DNA of 64,000 bases from Branchiostoma floridae (Eukaryota > Chordata > Leptocardii > Amphioxiformes > Branchiostomatidae): positions 18,613,555 to 18,677,554 of the forward strand of contig NC_049994.1 in the NCBI RefSeq assembly GCF_000003815.2. The letters are read 5' to 3'. The notes below the pieces were generated by a model. That model had not been told where the DNA came from. It saw only the letters and a list, made by a program, of their open reading frames with translations, and ran no database searches. The position numbers and the translations under genes are program-made. The first letter of the stretch is position 1. Each line of letters starts with the position of its first letter. Positions 36,901-40,999 of this stretch are shown here, in pieces.

Positions 36901-39134
36901 CAACTCTTCTCATGCCAGATATTGTATGATTCTATCTTCAGTGCAACACAACAAATTGAGCAGTTCAAATACCTAAATGCATCTTTCCATCCGTCTTAGG
37001 TACGAAGAAACAGTCTGTGGTTGTTGAAAAAAATCCATAATGACTAGTCAAAGAAAAATGACGACACTTTGTTGACTTCTCCACAGTGCTGACCCTTTGT
37101 ACCGAGGCCTGCCAAAGGACGTACCGATCGTGATCAGCACTGATGGTACGGTAACATGGAGGGTGGAGACTCTGACCAGCACCATCTGTGATGCAAACCC
37201 GTTCTTCTTCCCTGCCGACACCATGGAATGCCACATCTGTTTCTCTGTGTCCCCTGCAATTGAAAAAACCATCGGTAAGTTTTGCAGATATCTAATGTAA
37301 TGAGATAAAGTGAATCAGTGTAGTATTAGTTCAACAGAGAACTCTTGGCTTATTTTAGATTATTAATATTGCGGAATGCTGAAATGGTGCGTGTACAGAA
37401 AGGATATCTATGCATGTTATCTGCTTTTTTATTTCTTAACCTCAAATAGTTTAACACGAGTGTAGCACGAAATCCAAGACTTAAGTATATGTGAATACCT
37501 TAAAGTAAAAGGTAAAGATCAATGTTGAAAAAACGGCATCTTTACAAATGCTTTAAGTAAGCGTAAAGCAGAGTAAGGCGCGTTGATGAAGCCAGACATA
37601 TATATTAAACGCATTGCGGTCATCAGAGTCGAAGGGTGTTCATTAGTCTTTTTTTTCTTATGTGTCTTTCTCATAGAATAAAAAGAAAAAAAATGAATTC
37701 TTAGACTATGTGGTTAAAATCATTTGTTGGACACAGAATGCGGAGGGGGGAGTTCCTGTGACGTCTGGTCTCCCCCACAAGACGAAGGCGAATGGATTCG
37801 GAAGGACAAGATCTTCGCTAAAGGCGGCAAGGAGTCGTGCTTCGCTGTTTATCTGCAAAGGGTCCCGCTGTTCCACATCGCCACTACTGTTACCCCCTGT
37901 GCCATCCTGGTGGTGCTGATGATCATCACCTTCATCATGCCCATAGACAAGGGAGACCGGATCTCCTTCGGAGTGACCATCCAGCTCTCCATGGTCGTGT
38001 CTCTCGTGTTTGTCACGGACGTACTTCCTGTGAAAGGAGCGCTGCCATATTTCGGTGAGGACAAAAAAGTTTCCCTGTTCTTCTTTTGTCCACTGGTCCT
38101 TACCTCACTCAAACCATTTAAACACAAAATAGCCTTTGTTTAGATTCATTTAGTATTCTGGAAACTAGAAAATTAGGCTCTTGAATCACAACTGGAATTT
38201 ACCTGGCCAATCTTTCGGTAACTCCTCAGCTACCTTTCTGAGTATCTGGGAAGAGTAAGGGACATGCTACTTAAGATGTGATTCAAGAACCCCATTTTCC
38301 AATGACCAATCCCATAAAGATGTCACGGAACATTCCGGTAACTGTTTCCCACGGATGATGTTACAGCCTCTCTGATCGTCGTGTGCATGGCGCTGATGGG
38401 ACTTTTCCTCCTCTTCACCTTGTACATCATCAGCATCCACGACAAGGAGGGCAGTCTGTCTCCGATGGCGAAGACTTTCTTTCTCTACTACATGGCAAAG
38501 TACGTACTACTTAAAACAATATTTTGGGGTCACTCATAATACACATACCAAGCCCTCCACATCACGGCTTGTTTTCTTGGTTGCCTAGATTTGTTTACAG
38601 GAGGTTGCTTTGAGTTATAAATTGCTTTTATTTTGTGCTCAGAACGAAGTAACCATCCTTCGGGGCAGTTAAACTTCTTTTGGATGCAATGCAATGCAAT
38701 TGGCAGGTTTAATTCATATTTTATCGGCTAATACTTTTTGTTGATGTTTGTTCAGGTTCCTGCTGCTCGGAGACCTCACAGAGAAGGAGGCTGCGAGCGG
38801 GGATGGAGAGGCTGGCCTGACCGGCGGGAAGCTGGCCTGGCCTGAGCGGGCCAACCGCGTGGTCCCTGCCGATGACGTGGTGGTGACCGACGTGGAGACC
38901 CCTGTTGCTGTCCCCGAGACAACCCGCCAGCCCACCCGCCTGGAGGCAGCCCTGGAGGAACAGACCTCCTGCCTGCGTAATCTGATCCGCATGGCTGAGG
39001 AGCAGGTGATGAAGAACGAGCCGGAGGTATCCGATTACACCCTGCTGACCCAGGTGCTCGACAGACTGTGCCTTGTCCTGTACGTCATCAGCCTTGCCGT
39101 GGCCGTGCCCATGACCATGTATCTGGGCAAGTAA
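3645..39134 (+). CDS. Chimeric Cys-loop receptor channel with a multidomain LRP/lectin/Frizzled/kringle/sushi ectodomain
   Basis: Twenty-six exons: 3645-3720, 12586-12837, 14390-14555, 17099-17217, 17491-17680, 18155-18255, 19701-20021, 24682-24933, 26977-27142, 28379-28497, 28766-28934, 29416-29516, 31192-31620, 31972-32370, 32612-32728, 33538-33799, 34091-34239, 34404-34625, 34921-35109, 35408-35709, 35820-35864, 35992-36101, 37087-37274, 37737-38054, 38367-38499, 38756-39134. All have GT/AG borders with matching phases. The total is 5274 nt, 1757 residues. Domains: signal peptide 1-22, propeller 26-301, mucin 302-408, propeller 409-677, mucin 678-820, CTLD 821-953, LDLa 954-992, Frizzled-type 993-1129, kringle 1130-1203, CCP 1204-1266, Cys-loop ligand-binding domain 1267-1526, four membrane helices 1527-1757. 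Ordinary Cys-loop subunits are about 450-500 residues, so some 1270 residues are added at the N-terminus. Every added module is bounded by phase 1 introns. It is predicted to act at the plasma membrane as a pentamer subunit; ligand unknown. Two adjacent genes, or alternative transcripts using one propeller, remain possible. Confidence 0.75.
3799..4050. repeat. CA/GT-rich microsatellite
   Basis: A long, interrupted (CA)n tract with CACG and ACAG variants just inside intron 1. Long open frames through it on both strands (Thr-His or Cys-Val runs) follow from the repeat and are not genes. Confidence 0.95.
4250..5410 (+). pseudogene. Non-LTR retrotransposon ORF2 fragment (C-terminal reverse transcriptase)
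   Basis: A near-continuous reading frame carries LINE thumb and C-terminal blocks: [29 protein letters not shown] and a zinc-knuckle-like [19 protein letters not shown]. The frame is broken by in-frame stops near 4541 and 4728. A short 3' UTR with AATAAA follows and the element ends in an ATTCTATTCTAT tail near 5408. The HxC zinc-knuckle end resembles the CR1/L2/Rex group; the clade is not certain. It is a decayed insertion in intron 1. Confidence 0.8.
5992..6198 (+). pseudogene. Fragment of a second LINE reverse transcriptase (3' end)
   Basis: A frame ending TAA at 6196-6198 reads [19 protein letters not shown] and [10 protein letters not shown], the pattern at the C-terminus of RTE-like endonuclease-reverse transcriptases (R-RP--TW...L..., then W...). 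Only about 65 residues are left. It differs from the element at 4250-5410. Confidence 0.65.
6718..6840. mobile_element. GC-rich palindromic MITE, copy 1
   Basis: The ends are inverted copies of GAATACAACACGGTGTA...TTCCGTATCGCCC, and the middle is a GC-rich CGACCGCGGG inverted repeat. A second copy is at 15589-15726. No coding capacity. Confidence 0.65.
7041..7156. repeat. (TTTC)n microsatellite
   Basis: About 115 bp of almost pure TTTC units with a few interruptions. Confidence 0.97.
7385..8002. repeat. AT-rich tandem repeat, about 165-175 bp unit, about four copies
   Basis: Each unit carries ATTAGGTATTATTGTATA, GGCCTTGTATATATGATTAG, a TTGTAGTAATAACAGCGATA block and CAAAAGCAGGACATACTAGG. 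The last unit runs directly into a duplicate of the gene's promoter region (CAAAAGCAGGACTTAAGCG), so this satellite and the promoter copy were probably duplicated together. Confidence 0.8.
8003..8163 (+). promoter_or_regulatory. Truncated second copy of the promoter/5' UTR
   Basis: Closely similar to 3482-3632, including the GATTAAAAAGGCGCACGC block. It lacks the signal-peptide ATG: at 8163 the sequence switches to ATTTTGGAGCATCTTTCACC, a block also seen near 6948-6970. It may be a relic or an alternative promoter. Confidence 0.5.
10036..11454. mobile_element. Harbinger-like non-autonomous element, 1.4 kb, TTA target duplication
   Basis: The left end TTA|GGCCACACAAATTTTATTTC and right end GAAATAAAATTGG-type sequence ending ATGGCC|TTA are inverted copies of the terminus shared with 1901-2252 and 60927-61293. 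A 3-bp TTA duplication flanks it. No transposase-length ORF is seen. Three-base TTA/TAA duplications fit the PIF/Harbinger superfamily. Confidence 0.55.
11292..11368. repeat. Short inverted repeat (AGCCTGGTTACCAAACCCCA type)
   Basis: Imperfect hairpin with arms AGCCTGGTTACCAAACCCCA and TTGGGGTATGGTATCCAGGCT. Probably a small MITE. Confidence 0.45.
12586..12837 (+). CDS. Exon 2 (A1): YWTD propeller 1, blades 1-2
   Basis: The 252-nt exon has phase 1 at both ends, acceptor CCCCTTAG and donor GTGAGT. The protein contains a blade strand FLLVADRDG and the LY motif DYVYWSD, with the typical following pattern [16 protein letters not shown]. This is the LDL-receptor class B (YWTD) repeat seen in LDLR and LRP proteins, which fold into six-bladed beta-propellers that bind extracellular ligands. 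The counterpart in copy B is 24682-24933, equal in length but with clustered replacements near the motif. Confidence 0.85.
13868..14004. mobile_element. MITE with TAATCTCCAACCAGATC ends (in copy A intron)
   Basis: The ends TAATCTCCAACCAGATC and GATCTGCTTGGAGATTA are inverted. The interior carries GGCTATACTCCCTGGCCAGC and TTTGATACTAT. Same family as 26211-26430 and 33045-33176. Confidence 0.65.
14390..14555 (+). CDS. Exon 3 (A2): YWTD propeller 1, blade 3
   Basis: Acceptor TTTTCTGCAG, donor GTGAGT, phase 1 in and phase 2 out, 166 nt. It encodes [18 protein letters not shown] and a second strand ending LVLDPRNG. The [10 protein letters not shown] pattern is diagnostic of an LY repeat. The copy B exon is 26977-27142. 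Confidence 0.85.
15589..15726. mobile_element. GC-rich palindromic MITE, copy 2
   Basis: Inverted ends GAATACAACACGGTGTATTC as at 6718-6840. Absent from the corresponding intron of copy B, so it inserted after the duplication or was lost from B. Confidence 0.65.
15986..16907. mobile_element. Putative non-autonomous transposon with GGTAACGTTTGTTAC motifs
   Basis: The ends are imperfect inverted repeats (CTCGTTCTCATTGAAATGTC left; the complement of CTCGTTCTCATTTAAATGTC right). Internally it carries a perfect 30-bp palindrome (16151-16180) and two further GGTAACGTTTGTTAC half sites (16329, 16511), plus repeated GGCGACAG. Absent from copy B. Superfamily not assigned. Confidence 0.5.
17099..17217 (+). 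CDS. Exon 4 (A3): YWTD propeller 1, blade 4
   Basis: Acceptor TTTTCCCACAG and donor GTAAGA, 119 nt, phase 2 in and 1 out. It encodes [18 protein letters not shown], a textbook LY strand pair, then [16 protein letters not shown]. The copy B exon at 28379-28497 has the same length. Confidence 0.85.
17491..17680 (+). CDS. Exon 5 (A4): YWTD propeller 1, blades 5-6
   Basis: 190 nt, phase 1 in and 2 out, donor GTGAGG. It contains [18 protein letters not shown] (blade 5) and [12 protein letters not shown] (blade 6). Relative to exon B4 (28766-28934) it carries seven extra codons around a Trp-Trp-Asp and Ser run encoded partly by a TCA repeat, a likely slippage insertion in a surface loop. Confidence 0.85.
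18155..18255 (+). CDS. Exon 6 (A5): end of propeller 1
   Basis: 101 nt, phase 2 in and 1 out, acceptor CACACCTCCAG and donor GTAAGT. It encodes [20 protein letters not shown] and a short linker ending in a Pro/Gly/Thr stretch that leads into the mucin exon. By eye the exon is identical to exon B5 at 29416-29516, unlike the earlier propeller exons, which differ clearly. Confidence 0.85.
19345..19446. repeat. (TG)n microsatellite, copy A
   Basis: TG/TATG/CG tract in the intron before mucin exon A6. A matching tract occurs at the same place in copy B. Confidence 0.95.
19701..20021 (+). CDS. Exon 7 (A6): mucin-like stalk 1, ten 9-residue repeats
   Basis: A 321-nt phase 1-1 exon entirely made of a 27-bp minisatellite that encodes about ten units of TTVVPSTEP with small variants (SIKP, LSSTEP, PTTEP). 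Thr, Ser and Pro dominate, so dense O-glycosylation and an extended stalk are expected. The acceptor is CCCCGGGCAG and the donor GTAATC. Confidence 0.8.
20094..20284. mobile_element. Palindromic MITE, TIR TAATACCCCCCTCAC
   Basis: Ends TAATACCCCCCCTCACA and TGTGAGGGGGGTATTA, with inner inverted blocks GATCGGACGACGAGTCTGCG. A second copy is at about 43625-43812. It lies about 70 bp after the mucin A6 donor. Confidence 0.7.
21405..21932. mobile_element. Foldback element with 158-bp inverted arms
   Basis: Arms 21405-21562 and 21775-21932 are near-perfect reverse complements (TAGACCTTTTTCACACTTCC at the outer ends), separated by about 212 bp of unrelated sequence. The paralogous site in copy A (around 12300) lacks it. 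An ORF across the right arm mirrors one in the left arm and is not a gene. Confidence 0.8.
22051..24448. mobile_element. 2398-bp DNA transposon, perfect 29-bp TIRs, AGGT target duplication
   Basis: The termini begin CACCCATTCTTCGTAAACG and are perfect inverted repeats for 29 bp, flanked by AGGT at 22047-22050 and 24449-24452. Copy A retains the empty site with a single AGGT (near 12398). A CAC start and a 4-bp duplication fit the CMC group, Chapaev in particular. The longest ORF is about 64 codons, so it is non-autonomous. It carries several GGTAACGTAAGTCA motifs in both orientations. Confidence 0.8.
24682..24933 (+). CDS. Exon 8 (B1): YWTD propeller 2, blades 1-2
   Basis: Same length and phases as exon A1. 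It keeps FLLVAD and DYVYWSE but differs at many residues between them ([18 protein letters not shown]). The donor is GTGAGT. The preceding intron of about 4.7 kb holds a MITE, a foldback element and a CMC-type transposon. Confidence 0.85.
25011..25293. mobile_element. MITE with AGCCCTTTCACAGAGATCAG ends, copy B intron
   Basis: Left end AAGCCCTTTCACAGAGATCAG, right end TGTGAAAGGGCTT. The left half recurs at 12911-12955 and a complete copy is at 47214-47434. Confidence 0.5.
26211..26430. mobile_element. MITE (TAATCTCCAACCAGATC family) with internal tandem duplication
   Basis: Counterpart of 13868-14004 in copy B. Its core (CTCCGGTG...TATACTCCCTGGCCAGC) is present twice, which makes it longer. 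Confidence 0.6.
26977..27142 (+). CDS. Exon 9 (B2): YWTD propeller 2, blade 3
   Basis: 166 nt with acceptor TTTTCTGCAG and donor GTGAGT, as in A2. It reads [18 protein letters not shown] and ends LVLDPRHG. The differences from A2 cluster in the strand after the YW motif and in the connecting loop. Confidence 0.85.
28379..28497 (+). CDS. Exon 10 (B3): YWTD propeller 2, blade 4
   Basis: 119 nt, phase 2 in and 1 out. It reads [18 protein letters not shown] and then a loop changed from A3 ([16 protein letters not shown]). Donor GTGAGA. Confidence 0.85.
28766..28934 (+). CDS. Exon 11 (B4): YWTD propeller 2, blades 5-6
   Basis: 169 nt, phase 1 in and 2 out. [18 protein letters not shown] and [12 protein letters not shown] are conserved with A4. 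It lacks the seven-codon insertion of A4 and keeps the frame. Confidence 0.85.
29416..29516 (+). CDS. Exon 12 (B5): end of propeller 2
   Basis: 101 nt, identical by eye to exon A5, with the same acceptor and donor. The following intron sequence is also nearly identical to that after A5 for about 1 kb. Confidence 0.85.
30811..30944. repeat. (TG)n microsatellite, copy B
   Basis: Same position as 19345-19446 before the mucin exon, but longer. Confidence 0.95.
31192..31620 (+). CDS. Exon 13 (B6): mucin-like stalk 2, fourteen 9-residue repeats
   Basis: A 429-nt phase 1-1 exon with about fourteen units of [13 protein letters not shown] repeat, four more than in copy A (108 bp, exactly 4 x 27). 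Copy-number change in whole 27-bp units keeps the frame. Expected to be a heavily O-glycosylated stalk just before the lectin domain. Confidence 0.8.
31972..32370 (+). CDS. Exon 14: C-type lectin domain
   Basis: A 399-nt phase 1-1 exon encoding one whole C-type lectin fold: [16 protein letters not shown] start, [18 protein letters not shown], the calcium and sugar-binding motif EPN within QPGEPNN, a later Glu (GEGEVC), WND, and the last Cys in FICQL. EPN plus WND is the arrangement associated with mannose/GlcNAc-type recognition in known C-type lectins. Sugar binding by this protein is inferred only. Confidence 0.92.
32612..32728 (+). CDS. Exon 15: LDL-receptor class A module
   Basis: A 117-nt phase 1-1 exon with six cysteines in the LDLa order and the calcium cage [17 protein letters not shown]. 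In LRPs these modules bind basic ligands. Acceptor TTCTCCCACAG, donor GTAAGT. Confidence 0.92.
33045..33176. mobile_element. MITE with 9-bp target duplication CCGATGTTC
   Basis: Ends TAATCTCCAAGCAGATC and GATCTGGTTGGAGATTA, flanked on both sides by CCGATGTTC. A tandem copy of the flanking sequence near 32800 shows the uninterrupted site. A 9-bp duplication points to a Mutator-type mover; if the true ends are one base in, an 8-bp hAT duplication is possible. Confidence 0.75.
33538..34239 (+). CDS. Exons 16-17: Frizzled-type cysteine-rich domain
   Basis: Two exons, 33538-33799 and 34091-34239, joined in phase 2 and phase 1 at the outer borders. Recognisable Frizzled CRD landmarks are [30 protein letters not shown] and [10 protein letters not shown], and at least eight cysteines are present. 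The CRD-then-kringle order is that of ROR receptor kinases, and MuSK also has a CRD. Some canonical cysteines are not obvious, so Wnt or lipid binding cannot be assumed. An approximately 60-bp direct repeat just before exon 17 (about 33975-34090) duplicates its 3' splice region. Confidence 0.8.
34404..34625 (+). CDS. Exon 18: kringle domain
   Basis: A 222-nt phase 1-1 exon with six cysteines and kringle signatures: [19 protein letters not shown], then LENNYCRNP and a PFC in place of the usual PWC, ending DCDVIQC. Kringles mediate protein-protein contacts in ROR, Kremen and plasminogen. Confidence 0.92.
34921..35109 (+). CDS. Exon 19: sushi/CCP module
   Basis: A 189-nt phase 1-1 exon with four cysteines in the complement-control-protein pattern: [10 protein letters not shown], then [23 protein letters not shown] and KPSC. 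It sits immediately N-terminal to the channel ligand-binding domain. Confidence 0.92.
35200..35352. repeat. Tandem duplication of an intron segment before exon 20
   Basis: Two copies of a block containing TGTTGTAAAACAAAATATGG and GATCATGATCATTCTGAAAT. Confidence 0.8.
35408..35709 (+). CDS. Exon 20: start of Cys-loop ligand-binding domain with acidic Thr/Glu insert
   Basis: Phase 1 in, phase 0 out. [19 protein letters not shown] matches the N-terminal helix of nicotinic subunits and [14 protein letters not shown] matches the first beta strand. Between them, where nicotinic subunits have a short RPV...-type loop, lies a low-complexity segment of about 55 residues of T/E/D/S/K repeats ([18 protein letters not shown]), encoded by ACTGAA-type repeats around 35476-35650. 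Confidence 0.85.
35820..36101 (+). CDS. Exons 21-22: nicotinic-type ligand-binding core strands
   Basis: Exon 21 (35820-35864) is exactly 45 nt and exon 22 (35992-36101) exactly 110 nt, the sizes of exons 3 and 4 of vertebrate nicotinic receptor subunit genes. The protein reads [15 protein letters not shown], then [15 protein letters not shown] and [12 protein letters not shown], matching the nicotinic DEKNQ..., W.D.RL.W.P..YG and IW.PD..L blocks. Confidence 0.9.
36200..36429. mobile_element. Palindromic MITE in the channel gene intron
   Basis: Inverted ends ATGAAAGAAATTTTATACTT and its complement at 36410-36429, with further pairing of GAAACAGAGCGTTTACCA-type blocks. Lies between exons 22 and 23. 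Confidence 0.65.
36586..36728. mobile_element. Palindromic MITE in the same intron
   Basis: Inverted ends TTCTTAATAAAGTTAAAC and their complement, with inner arms ACTTACCCAAATTT. ATGCTGGTAGATT occurs just left (about 36540) and at the right edge (about 36728). Confidence 0.65.
37087..37274 (+). CDS. Exon 23: Cys-loop
   Basis: Encodes [14 protein letters not shown] and the signature loop [15 protein letters not shown], with 13 residues between the two cysteines (residues 1453 and 1467) as in all eukaryotic Cys-loop receptors, including the conserved FFFPAD core. The usual loop B Trp after the Cys-loop (SWTY in nicotinic subunits) is not present; the segment reads [15 protein letters not shown]. 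Confidence 0.92.
37737..38054 (+). CDS. Exon 24: end of ligand-binding domain, M1 and pore-lining M2
   Basis: A 318-nt phase 1-1 exon. [20 protein letters not shown] is M1 with the conserved Pro-Cys. M2 starts after MPIDKGDR and runs [17 protein letters not shown], aligning with the nicotinic GEK-VTLGISVLLSL pattern: Asp at -1', Arg 0', Ser 2', Thr 6', Leu 9'. Loop C lacks the vicinal Cys pair of nicotinic alpha subunits. Confidence 0.92.
38367..38499 (+). CDS. Exon 25: M3 and start of cytoplasmic loop
   Basis: A hydrophobic segment of about 25 residues beginning [20 protein letters not shown] is M3, followed by [20 protein letters not shown]. Acceptor GATGTTACAG, donor GTACGT, phase 1 in and 2 out. 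Confidence 0.88.
38756..39134 (+). CDS. Exon 26: M3-M4 cytoplasmic loop, M4 and stop
   Basis: Encodes the rest of an M3-M4 loop of about 120 residues rich in Glu, Ala, Thr and Pro, a helix-like segment near its end ([20 protein letters not shown], comparable to the MA helix), and M4 ([20 protein letters not shown]) ending in GK just before TAA at 39132-39134. The short tail after M4 is usual for nicotinic-type subunits. Confidence 0.9.
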
Positions 39135-40999
39135 AGGGAGTGTTCCAGTTTTCTCAGCATAGTCTGAGCATAGGGGCCCCTATGCCGTAATTTTGACCCC
39201 CTATGCTGAGATTTGAACCCCCTATGCTGCGATTTTGACCCCCCCCATGCTGTCATTTGGACCCCTATACTGTGATTTGGACCGCCTTTGCTTTGATTTA
39301 GACCCAAATGCTGTGATTTTGCCCCCACATGCTTTGATTTGGACACCCTATGCTGTGATTTGGATCCTTATGTTGTGATTTGGACCTCTATGCTGCCATT
39401 TTCCCCCATATGCTATGATTTGGACCCCCGATGCTGCCATTTGCCCCATAGGCTATGACTTGGACCCCCTATGCTGCCATTTGGACCCCTATGCTGCCAT
39501 TTGGACCCCCTATGCTGCCATTTGGACCCCTATGCTGCCATTTGGACCCCCTATGCTGCCATATGGACCCCCTATGCTGTCATTTGGACCCCCTATGCTG
39601 CCATTTGGACCCCCAATGCTGCCATTTGGACCCCTATGCTGCCATTTTGCCCCCATATCCTATGATTTGGACCCCCAATGCTGCCATTTGGACCCCCTAT
39701 GCTGCCATTTTGCCCCCATATGCTACGATTTGGACCCCCTATGCTGCCATTTGGACCCCCTATGCTGTCATTTGGACCCCCTATGCTGCCATTTGGACCC
39801 CCAATGCTGCCATTTGGACCCCTATGCTGCCATTTTGCCCCCATAGTCTATGACTTGGACCCCCTGTGCTGCCTTTGCTGTGATTTAGACCCAAATGCTG
39901 TGATCTGGACCCCTGTGCTGTGATTTGGACCCTCTATGCTGCGAGTTAGACCCCCATGCTGTACTTTAGACCCCCTAATGCTGTGATTATATATGCCCCC
40001 ATATCACATGTGCTGTGACTTGGATCCCCTATGCTGTGATTTACTCTCGTAGCTTTGATTTGGACAACCGATGCTGTTATTTGGACCTCCTATGCTGTAA
40101 TTTAGGCCCCTCTGCTCTGATTTGGACCAGCATGCTGTATTTTTGGCCCATATGCAGTGATTTAGAAACCATGCTCTGATTTTGCCCCCCTCAGTATGCG
40201 GTAATTTCCCCCCCCCCCTCCCTATGCTATGATTTCAGCCCCTATGCTGTGATTTGGACCCCCAGTGCTGTGATTTGGGGCCCCTATGCTGTAATTTAGA
40301 CCCCTGTGCTGTGATTTTGGCCTCCTATTCTGGTTTTCGAACCCATATGGGTGTTTCTTTCTGGGGAGAACCCCTGGATCTTTCATAGTTACTTGATCGA
40401 TGGTTGGCTTTATTTTAAAAGAAGAATTTAACAGATCTAGAGGGAAAACTTTACAAAATTTGTCCACCCAAATGAAAGAAATAGAGTCTTGTTGATTATG
40501 AATTGTAAACAGTTCTGAGAGGATGTGGCCCCGACTGTGACAATTGTCTTCGGCACTTTGCACGTGGCTTGTGCCGCGCAAAACTTGGCCCCTCCCCCCT
40601 CCATATGCTGTAATTTTGCCCCCTATGATTTCGGCTCTATGCTGTGATTTAGACCCCTATGCTGTGAGAACCCCGGTGTTCAGACTCAGGCTCCGTAAAT
40701 ACGCCCGAGCACAGTCACAGCCAGGTCTATTGCTGTGCATTTATTTAAACTTTGAATGATCAATATTCACAGCCAGAGCTGCACAATTGTTAACAAAGGA
40801 TTTGTGTTGAAGATGAGCAATGATGCTAATGTGTGCAGAGCCTATCGGGAGTATGAATTAAACAAAATGTTGTATTTTTTAAAGGTACTCAATGTAAGAT
40901 TAAGAAGATTCATAAAATGCTTGAAGTCAATTTTATGACCTTTTTTTTAAATGGTATGTGTATCTTAAATGGATTGGATAACAATAGTCAGGTAATAAA
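39135..40999 (+). other. Probable 3' UTR of the receptor-channel gene
   Basis: Follows the stop codon. The first clear AATAAA downstream is at 40994-40999, so a 3' UTR of up to about 1.9 kb is possible, mostly occupied by a minisatellite. No coding exon is seen. The true cleavage site is unknown. Confidence 0.35.
39155..40330. repeat. 20-21 bp minisatellite (ATGCTGCCATTTGGACCCC) directly after the stop codon
   Basis: Dozens of units of about 20-21 bp with core TATGCTG.(C/T)ATTTGGACCCC. They are most regular at 39415-39850 and diverge on both sides; stray units recur at 40590-40670. Long open frames in all phases (MLPFGPP-type) result from the repeat. Confidence 0.95.

Noticed and set aside
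39415..39923. ORFs of up to 143 codons after the channel stop
   Set aside because: They read the 20-21 bp minisatellite, open in several frames; the protein is pure repeat without domain features.
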